Below are positions 7,221-12,448 of a DNA stretch of 12,448 nucleotides, one piece after another. The stretch spans positions 1-12,448 of the forward strand of contig JAGPVU010000031.1 of NCBI GenBank assembly GCA_018066825.1. Reading direction: 5' to 3'. This stretch comes from Cycloclasticus sp. (GTDB lineage: Bacteria; Pseudomonadota; Gammaproteobacteria; Methylococcales; Cycloclasticaceae). The notes beneath the pieces are model-generated. The model was not told the origin of the DNA, did no database searches, and worked only from the letters and a program-made list of their open reading frames with translations. Position 1 is the stretch's first letter, and each line of letters begins with the position of its first letter. The position numbers were made by a program, and so were the translations under genes.

Positions 7221-9305
7221 TTATTTTTTTGCATCACGTTCTTTTGCTTCTTTAATCACTTCTTCGGCAATGTTTCTTGGACACGGCATATAGTGTTCAA
7301 ACTCCATTGAGAACTGACCACGGCCTGACGTCATCGTACGTAGATCGCCAATGTAGCCAAACATCTCGCTCAGTGGCACTTGCGCTTTTATACGTACACC
7401 GGTAGCACCAGCATCTTGTGACTTAATCATGCCACGACGACGGTTAAGGTCACCAATCACATCACCCACGTTATCATCGGGTGAGAACACGTCCACTTTC
7501 ATGATGGGTTCCATTAATTGTGGCCCTGCTTTCGGCATTGATTGACGGTAAGCACCATTAGCGGCCAATTCAAAGGCAACCGCTGATGAGTCAACTGCGT
7601 GGAAACCACCATCCATCAAGGTGACTTTTACGTCTACACAAGGGTAACCAGCCAATACGCCTTTATCCATTTGCTTTTTAAAGCCTTTTTCAACTGCTGG
7701 CCAGTATTCGCGAGGTACGTTACCACCGGTTACTTTAGATTCAAAACTATAACCTTCGCCCGTTTCAGCTGGTTCAATAACGTAATCAATTTTACCAAAC
7801 TGGCCTGAACCACCTGATTGCTTTTTATGCGTATAACTGTCTTCTAATCGTTGCGTGATCGTTTCACGATACGCCACTTGAGGCTTGCCTACACTGACAT
7901 CCACACCGTGTGTACGCTTAAGGATATCAATTTTAATATCCAAGTGAAGCTCTCCCATACCTTTAAGAATGGTTTCACCACTGTCTTCATCTGTTTCAAC
8001 ACGGAAAGAAGGGTCTTCTTTGATCATTTTACCGATCGCGATGCCCATTTTTTCCGACCCACCTTTATCTTTAGGCGATACGGCGATAGAAATAACAGGA
8101 TCAGGGAAAACCATTGGCTCTAAGGTTCCTGGGTGTTTAGGGTCACATAAGGTGTGGCCTGTTTGTACATCTTTCATGCCGACAACCGCAATAATGTCAC
8201 CGGCTGTCGCACCGTTCAATTCAATACGGTCGTTCGCGTGCATCTCAACTAGACGACCAATCCGTTCAGTTTTACCTGTAAAGGTATTAAGCACCGTATC
8301 GCCTTTGTTCATCACACCTGAATAGATACGAATAAAGGTTAACGCGCCGAAACGGTCATCCATAATTTTAAATGCCAAGGCACGTAGTGGCTTAGCTGGA
8401 TCAACAATCGCGAATTCACCCGTTTCCTTGCCTTCTTCATCAGTTTCTGGCTGTGGCTTAACCTCAGTTGGGTTTGGCAAGTAATCAACCACCGCATCCA
8501 GTACTAATTGAATGCCTTTGTTCTTAAATGCAGAACCACAATAGGTTGGGAAGAAATCCAATGCAATGGTACCTTTTCGGATACAACGCTTAATATCATC
8601 GATTGAAGGTTCTTCACCTTCAAGGTAGCTTTCCATTAGGACATCGTCTTGCTCGACGGCCATTTCGATTAGTTTTTCACGGTACTCTTCCATCTTGTCA
8701 AGCATATCCGCAGGAGGCTCTTCAACAGTAAAGTTTTCTGGCAAGCCAGTGTCATCCCAGATGTAAGCCTTACGAGTCAACAGGTCAACAACACCAGTAA
8801 AATCTTCTTCAATGCCTATTGGCAATACCATGACCATCGGATTAGCATCAAGCACGTTCTCCACTTGATCGACTACGCGGTAAAAGTCAGCGCCCATACG
8901 GTCTAGTTTATTAACAAAAATGACTCGTGCTACTTCAGAATCATTGGCATAGCGCCAGTTTGTTTCTGATTGAGGCTCTACGCCACCTGAGCCACAAAAT
9001 ACACCGACACCACCATCGAGTACTTTTAACGAACGATATACTTCAATCGTAAAGTCAACGTGACCCGGTGTATCGATGATATTCATACGATGACCATTCC
9101 ACTGACACGAAGTCGCTGCAGACTGAATCGTAATCCCACGCTCTGCTTCCTGCTCCATAAAGTCGGTTGTAGCCTCACCATCGTGAACCTCACCTGTCTT
9201 ATGAATCTTTCCGGTTAATTTCAAGATACGCTCTGTGGTCGTGGTTTTTCCTGCGTCCACGTGAGCAAAAATACCGATGTTTCTATATTTGGTTATGTCA
9301 GTCAT
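7221..9305 (-). CDS. fusA2: Translation elongation factor G, EF-G2-type paralogue
   Basis: A 694-residue ribosomal translocase GTPase of full length. GTPase motifs are all intact: G1 AHVDAGKT (14-21), RGIT (56-59), DTPGH (78-82) and NKLD (132-135). Domain II, the central ETILKGMGELHLDI segment, domain IV with QSGGSGQFGKIDY and the C-terminal domain V (MFGYIGDLRTMTSGRGQ) follow in order. The N-terminus MTDITKYRNIGIFAHVDAG and the VFCGSGGVEPQSETNWR segment resemble the second EF-G (fusA2) of vibrios and relatives as I remember it, rather than the str-operon FusA; the latter has ISAHIDAG. No rpsL, rpsG or tuf genes are adjacent, which fits a stand-alone paralogue. Whether a canonical fusA exists elsewhere cannot be seen. 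It has its own promoter with an extended -10 and a strong terminator, so it is probably monocistronic. No clear ribosome binding site precedes ATG 9305. Confidence 0.95.
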   Translation of the reverse strand: MTDITKYRNIGIFAHVDAGKTTTTERILKLTGKIHKTGEVHDGEATTDFMEQEAERGITIQSAATSCQWNGHRMNIIDTPGHVDFTIEVYRSLKVLDGGVGVFCGSGGVEPQSETNWRYANDSEVARVIFVNKLDRMGADFYRVVDQVENVLDANPMVMVLPIGIEEDFTGVVDLLTRKAYIWDDTGLPENFTVEEPPADMLDKMEEYREKLIEMAVEQDDVLMESYLEGEEPSIDDIKRCIRKGTIALDFFPTYCGSAFKNKGIQLVLDAVVDYLPNPTEVKPQPETDEEGKETGEFAIVDPAKPLRALAFKIMDDRFGALTFIRIYSGVMNKGDTVLNTFTGKTERIGRLVEMHANDRIELNGATAGDIIAVVGMKDVQTGHTLCDPKHPGTLEPMVFPDPVISIAVSPKDKGGSEKMGIAIGKMIKEDPSFRVETDEDSGETILKGMGELHLDIKIDILKRTHGVDVSVGKPQVAYRETITQRLEDSYTHKKQSGGSGQFGKIDYVIEPAETGEGYSFESKVTGGNVPREYWPAVEKGFKKQMDKGVLAGYPCVDVKVTLMDGGFHAVDSSAVAFELAANGAYRQSMPKAGPQLMEPIMKVDVFSPDDNVGDVIGDLNRRRGMIKSQDAGATGVRIKAQVPLSEMFGYIGDLRTMTSGRGQFSMEFEHYMPCPRNIAEEVIKEAKERDAKK

Positions 9306-9407
9306 AAGTCTACATTTGTTAGGTTAATAAGGATTTAGGCTAAACAATCACGCACAAGTTCGAGGCACGATTAAAAAATTGTTTGGATCAACTCGTTATT
9401 ATATCAT

Positions 9408-9436
9408 TTATCACGGCCTGTTGAACAGATGCCCTT
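9408..9436 (-). promoter_or_regulatory. Sigma-70 promoter with extended -10 for fusA2
   Basis: On the minus strand TGATATAAT (9408-9416) is a perfect extended -10 (TG-n-TATAAT). A -35 at the 17-bp spacing (9431-9436, GTTCAA) is poor, which is usual for extended -10 promoters. Transcription would start near 9401, giving a leader of about 95 nt before fusA2. I see no riboswitch or attenuator in that leader. Confidence 0.6.
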
Positions 9437-9442
9437 TACTTA

Positions 9443-10066
9443 TTAAGAAGCGGCTGATTCTTTAGCCATCACGCGTTCAAAAGCCGGCCTTGCGCTCATC
9501 TTTTCTCGGTACGCGTCTAGTAATGCTGAACCCGATGGAACACCAAAGGCATGCGCCCAGCGTAAGGTGTGTGCGATAAGGATATCCACCGCGCTGAATG
9601 AATCGCCTAAGGCATACTCTTTGCCCTGTAAACGCTTTTCTAATACCTTGCAGGCCTTTAAAAACTCCCAATGTGCAACGTCCAAAATTTCTGGCACCCG
9701 CTTCTCTTCAGGCAACACGAAGGTATGCTTCCCCACCGTCCATAAGGGCTGCTCTAATTCAGTGAGTACAAAAAAACACCATTCATCATAGCGCGCACGA
9801 TTTTGTGTTTTAGGCTCTGGCAGCAAATTACAATCTGTGTATTTATCGCCTATGTAGCTCATGATCGCAGCTGATTCGGTCAGTACAAAGCCATCATCAT
9901 CTATCGCTGGCACCTTGCCGTCCGCGTGTATTTTTAAATACGCTTCGACTTGACCCGCGCCTTGTAATAATTCAATTTTAATAAATTCGTAATCCACACC
10001 AATTTCTTCCAGCATCCAAACAACCCGCGTACTTCTGGATCTAGGGTAAGCATATAATTTGAGCAT
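9443..10066 (-). CDS. Glutathione S-transferase family protein
   Basis: A 207-residue cytosolic GST. The thioredoxin-like N-terminal domain (1-75) has YPRSRSTRVVWMLEE (7-21), where Ser10 or Ser12 is the likely catalytic residue, KVPAI (51-55) with the cis-Pro, and TESAAI (63-68), where Glu64-Ser65 bind the gamma-glutamyl part of glutathione. The helical C-terminal domain holds the N-capping box of the GST core, S-A-V-D at 158-161, in FSAVDILIAHTLRW. The likely role is glutathione conjugation or reduction of an electrophile; the substrate is unknown. Translation start is well supported: AAGGAG (10073-10078) sits 6 nt before ATG 10066. There is no obvious terminator between its stop and the fusA2 promoter, so some readthrough into fusA2 is possible. 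Confidence 0.9.
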   Translation of the reverse strand: MLKLYAYPRSRSTRVVWMLEEIGVDYEFIKIELLQGAGQVEAYLKIHADGKVPAIDDDGFVLTESAAIMSYIGDKYTDCNLLPEPKTQNRARYDEWCFFVLTELEQPLWTVGKHTFVLPEEKRVPEILDVAHWEFLKACKVLEKRLQGKEYALGDSFSAVDILIAHTLRWAHAFGVPSGSALLDAYREKMSARPAFERVMAKESAAS

Positions 10067-10132
10067 TTCGTTCTCCTTGTTAAGATAAAAACAACACCGT
10101 TATTTGTAACACATTTTAGCCACAAATTTCAG

Positions 10133-10169
10133 CGCTAAAAAAACCCGGTTAAACCGGGTTCTTTTAGCG
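10133..10169 (-). terminator. Rho-independent terminator of glnK-amtB (two-tier hairpin)
   Basis: Read on the minus strand, AACCCGGTT / AACCGGGTT form a 9-bp core stem followed by seven T. An outer layer CGCTAAAA / TTTTAGCG pairs around it, so the whole 37-nt element can fold as one long stem with a small internal mismatch. It begins 14 nt after the amtB stop codon. On the plus strand the hairpin has a weaker T tract. Confidence 0.88.
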
Positions 10170-10182
10170 TTAGCAAGATGCC

Positions 10183-11478
10183 TTACAAGTTATAGCCTGT
10201 CTCTTCATGAGAAACTAAGTCAAGCCCTTGCATTTCGGACTCTTCAGTAACCCGTAACCCACCAGTCAAAAGAGCAACCACTTTTAAAATAATGTAGGTG
10301 GCAATCACTGTATAGCCAATGGTTGCGGCAACACCAATCGCCTGTACTTTTAACTGCTCAGGTATTGTTGCGATACCGTCAGCAAAGCCATAGCCGCTAA
10401 ACAAACCCAATTCGGTTGAAGCAAATACGCCGACGACTAGGCTACCTAAAATACCCCCCACACCATGCACAGGAAATACATCTAAGGAGTCGTCAATTTT
10501 TAATACTCGCTTGATGTATTGGGTCGCATTAAAGCAAATAAAACCCGCCAACAGACCAATAACTAGCGCGCCACCCGGTCCGACAAAACCAGAAGCTGGG
10601 GTAATCGTACCCAAACCGGCAACCATACCGGTCACCGCACCCAAGGCGCTCGGCTTACCGAATTTTTTCCATTCTATAACCATCCATGTAAATGCCCCCA
10701 TTGAAGCAGACAAATGGGTGACGAGTATCGCCATCGCCGCATCACCGTTTGCGGCTAACGCACTACCCCCGTTAAAACCAAACCAACCGACCCACAGCAT
10801 GCCCGCGCCAATAATCGTCATGGTTAAATTGTGCGGCGGCATCGGTGTTGCTGGAAATCCTTTTCTAGGGCCTAACACTAAGGCCGCAACAAGGGCAGCC
10901 ACACCCGCTGTAATATGTACAACCAAACCACCGGCAAAATCATACACACCCATAGCCGCCAGCCAACCACCACCCCAAACCCAATGAGTCACCGGTGCGT
11001 ATACGACCATTAACCAAATTGCGCTAAAGATCAACATGGCTGAAAATTTCATCCTTTCGGCAAAACCACCCACGATCAACGCCGGCGTTATAATCGCAAA
11101 GGTCATTTGAAACATTGCGAACGACGACTCTGGAATATCGCCCGACAAGGTATCGCGATCAATGCCAGAAAATAGCACTTTAGAAAAATCACCAACCCAT
11201 GCGTTACCTTCACCGAAGGCGAGGCTATAACCTGCAACAAACCATATAATAGAAGCCACACAGGTAATCGCAAAACACTGCATAAAGACAGAAAGTACGT
11301 TTTTACTTCTGACTAAGCCAGCGTAAAACATGGATAAGCCCGGTATCGTCATAAGCAACACTAAAGCCGTTGACGTTAAGACCCATGCGGTATTCGAGCC
11401 GTTCAATTCATCCGCCATTGCCCAACAAGGAAGCATTAGAAGAATTAATAACAAGCTGAATTGTTTTATTGTTGTCAT
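10183..11478 (-). CDS. amtB: Ammonium transporter AmtB
   Basis: An inner-membrane trimeric ammonium channel, 431 residues with eleven expected membrane helices. A signal peptide is visible at 1-22 (hydrophobic core, then CWAMA before DE), as in E. coli AmtB. Pore residues are present: the twin histidines His188 (GGLVVHITAG) and His338 (FPVHGVGG), conserved Asp180 (YDFAGG), the phenylalanine-gate region ITPALIVGGFAER with Phe127 nearby, and GWFGFNGGS (231-239). The C-terminal tail (LRVTEESEMQGLDLVSHEETGY) is the family region that contacts GlnK and blocks or opens the pore with nitrogen state. Start codon ATG 11478 is 1 nt after the glnK stop, with GAGG inside the end of glnK as ribosome binding site, so the two genes are translated in step. 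A strong terminator follows. Confidence 0.97.
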   Translation of the reverse strand: MTTIKQFSLLLILLMLPCWAMADELNGSNTAWVLTSTALVLLMTIPGLSMFYAGLVRSKNVLSVFMQCFAITCVASIIWFVAGYSLAFGEGNAWVGDFSKVLFSGIDRDTLSGDIPESSFAMFQMTFAIITPALIVGGFAERMKFSAMLIFSAIWLMVVYAPVTHWVWGGGWLAAMGVYDFAGGLVVHITAGVAALVAALVLGPRKGFPATPMPPHNLTMTIIGAGMLWVGWFGFNGGSALAANGDAAMAILVTHLSASMGAFTWMVIEWKKFGKPSALGAVTGMVAGLGTITPASGFVGPGGALVIGLLAGFICFNATQYIKRVLKIDDSLDVFPVHGVGGILGSLVVGVFASTELGLFSGYGFADGIATIPEQLKVQAIGVAATIGYTVIATYIILKVVALLTGGLRVTEESEMQGLDLVSHEETGYNL

Positions 11479-11479
11479 T

Positions 11480-11818
11480 TTACAAGGCCTCGTTACCGGT
11501 TTCGCCCGTACGGATTCTGATTACTTTTTCTAAATTGGTCACAAATATTTTACCGTCACCAATTTTTCCCGTATTCGCCGACTTCACAATGGCGTCGATC
11601 GCGGCATCTAATTGTTCTTCTGAGACGGCAATTTCCAATTTCACCTTTGGCAAAAAATCCACCACGTACTCTGCCCCACGGTATAGCTCCGTATGACCAC
11701 GTTGACGCCCAAAGCCTTTAACCTCAGTTACCGTAACACCCGCCACACCCGTATCGCCAAGCGCCTCACGGACATCGTCCAACTTAAACGGCTTAATAAT
11801 TGCTGTAATTAGTTTCAT
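11480..11818 (-). CDS. glnK: Nitrogen regulatory P-II protein GlnK
   Basis: A 112-residue trimeric P-II signal protein that senses 2-oxoglutarate and ATP/ADP, and whose T-loop docks on AmtB to shut ammonium entry. Seen: MKLITAIIKPFKLDDV at the start, the T-loop RQRGHTELYRGAEYVVDFLPK with uridylylation site Tyr51 in E-Y-x-V-D-F, and the C-terminal signature with GKIGDGKIFV (about 84-93, B-loop) and RIRTGETG. GlnK and GlnB are hard to separate by sequence; linkage 1 nt before amtB argues for GlnK. AAAGG lies 6 nt upstream of ATG 11818. An NtrC-like site at 11853-11869 suggests induction under nitrogen limitation. Confidence 0.96.
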   Translation of the reverse strand: MKLITAIIKPFKLDDVREALGDTGVAGVTVTEVKGFGRQRGHTELYRGAEYVVDFLPKVKLEIAVSEEQLDAAIDAIVKSANTGKIGDGKIFVTNLEKVIRIRTGETGNEAL

Positions 11819-11852
11819 AACGTGCCTTTGTTATTTTTAGAGAGACAGATTT

Positions 11853-11869
11853 TGCATCAAATAAGTGCA
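11853..11869. promoter_or_regulatory. Probable NtrC-binding site before glnK-amtB
   Basis: TGCATCAAATAAGTGCA fits the NtrC consensus TGCACY-n5-RGTGCA at 11 of 12 specified positions (one C to T change). It lies 35-51 nt before the glnK start. NtrC control of glnK-amtB is established in enterobacteria; here it is inferred from the site alone. Confidence 0.6.
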
Positions 11870-11881
11870 TGTATCAACCCA
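11866..11881 (-). promoter_or_regulatory. Possible sigma-54 promoter for glnK-amtB
   Basis: On the minus strand TGGGTTGATACATGCA has the GG and GC doublets with the right 10-nt separation (consensus TGGCACG-n4-TTGCW), but only about half of all positions match. It overlaps the NtrC-like site, whereas activator sites usually lie further upstream. Transcription would start near 11855. Confidence 0.3.
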
Positions 11882-11948
11882 TTTGCTGTATTCCAGCCGA
11901 ACGGCTTGAACAACACATCAGAAAACAACTTAATAACACAACCTTGGG

Positions 11949-12448
11949 TTAAAAGTGACGCGCCAATTCTAATTTTATCGAATCATCCTGCCGTATATAA
12001 AACAGTGGGTCATTATTTTCTTCTGCTGAGATAAATCTCGCCTCGACGCTGATAACCCACGAACGTGCAATACGACGACTCGCTTCTAGACTGTAAAAAC
12101 GCGTGTTCTTATTCAAGTCACTGATAACACCAAATAACAGCTCACTAGATGCGGCATCGTTCATGCCCAATCTTGCGCCGATAAAAATATCATTCTCAAA
12201 CGGCGTTGTAGCACTCGAGCCGCGATCATCATACAAGTATTCTGCGATAACCCCGAGGTCTGCTGACGACTCTAATACACCCACAAAACTGTACTCAAAC
12301 CCGCCGGTAAACGCATTAAAGGTTTCACCTTGTCCACTGCGATGGATCACTTCAACTTTCCACAGCCAAGCATCCAATGTGGCTTGAACATCAATGCCTG
12401 TCTGATTAATAATGTCATAAAATGGAACCAAAACCAGGCCATTCGGCG
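11949..12448 (-). CDS. Outer-membrane beta-barrel protein of unknown function, C-terminal part (5' end outside window)
   Basis: The minus-strand frame is open to the window edge, with no convincing start codon inside; a TTG at 12431 is in frame but lies in coding-like sequence that continues upstream (P-N-G-L-V). The visible 165 or so residues show strands of alternating polar and non-polar residues separated by short Asp/Asn/Gly turns, for example AWLWKVEVIHR, FTGGFEYSFVGV, ADLGVIAEYLYDD, DIFIGARLGMND, SELLFGVISDL, TRFYSLEASRRI and SWVISVEARFI. The protein ends K-L-E-L-A-R-H-F, with the terminal Phe and alternating pattern recognised by the Bam outer-membrane assembly machinery. The segment ATTPFENDIFIGARL resembles a widespread uncharacterised outer-membrane family as I remember it. 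Function is unknown. It lies on the same strand 130 nt before glnK, and no clear terminator separates them. Confidence 0.75.
   Translation of the reverse strand, partial: PNGLVLVPFYDIINQTGIDVQATLDAWLWKVEVIHRSGQGETFNAFTGGFEYSFVGVLESSADLGVIAEYLYDDRGSSATTPFENDIFIGARLGMNDAASSELLFGVISDLNKNTRFYSLEASRRIARSWVISVEARFISAEENNDPLFYIRQDDSIKLELARHF

Noticed and set aside
7599..8325. Open frames on the plus strand opposite fusA2, and 10511-10987 opposite amtB
   Set aside because: They are antisense shadows of strongly conserved genes, with no start signals or recognisable protein features.
9425..9443. Small inverted repeat GGC-CTGTT-G-AACAG-AT-GCC after the GST gene
   Set aside because: The stem is short with a one-base centre and no T tract follows, so it is not a credible terminator.
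11885..11899. Second sigma-54-like element on the minus strand (CGGCTGGAATACAGC)
   Set aside because: It has GG and GC at the right spacing but fewer other matches than the element at 11866-11881, and would place the NtrC-like site downstream of the start of transcription.
11895..11906. AGCCG-AA-CGGCT inverted repeat as terminator of the barrel gene
   Set aside because: A five-base stem with a two-base loop cannot form a stable hairpin and has no T tract.

Overview
The window looks like chromosomal DNA of a free-living gammaproteobacterium. G+C is moderate (by eye a little under 50%), genes are tightly packed, and the CobB, AmtB/GlnK and EF-G sequences resemble gammaproteobacterial ones. A pyrophosphate-type phosphofructokinase is common in methylotrophic and related marine gammaproteobacteria, so that neighbourhood is plausible, but I cannot fix the genus. 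I see no transposase, integrase, CRISPR array, rRNA or tRNA.

Plus-strand block, 1 to 4365: the 3' part of a PPi-dependent phosphofructokinase gene (pfp); a small cysteine-rich GDCCVxC-family gene interrupted by an in-frame TAA; a bile acid:sodium symporter (BASS) family transporter; a DoxX/HvfX-like membrane protein; and, 7 nt after it, a membrane-anchored protein with the FMN/iron-sulfur synthase domain of glutamate synthase. The last two look like one transcription unit and probably a redox pair at the membrane.

Minus-strand block, 4338 to 7123: a glycosyltransferase, a YeeZ-like NAD(P)-binding epimerase-family protein and the sirtuin deacylase CobB, with a 4-nt gap (or an 8-nt overlap) and then a 14-nt overlap. 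cobB converges on the glutamate-synthase-like gene and their 3' ends overlap by 28 nt. Upstream lies a strong terminator hairpin that ends fusA2.

Minus-strand block, 7221 to 10066: a stand-alone EF-G paralogue (fusA2-type, away from the str operon), with an extended -10 promoter just upstream, and a glutathione S-transferase gene with a strong ribosome binding site.

Minus-strand block, 10183 to 12448: the nitrogen module glnK-amtB, 1 nt apart, closed by a long nested terminator hairpin. Before glnK lies a 17-bp dyad that closely fits the NtrC binding consensus, overlapping a weak sigma-54-like element. Further upstream is the C-terminal part of a beta-barrel outer-membrane protein of unknown function.

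I do not see a convincing new multi-gene system. The points most worth checking are the interrupted GDCCVxC gene, the DoxX/glutamate-synthase-like pair, and the control region before glnK-amtB.
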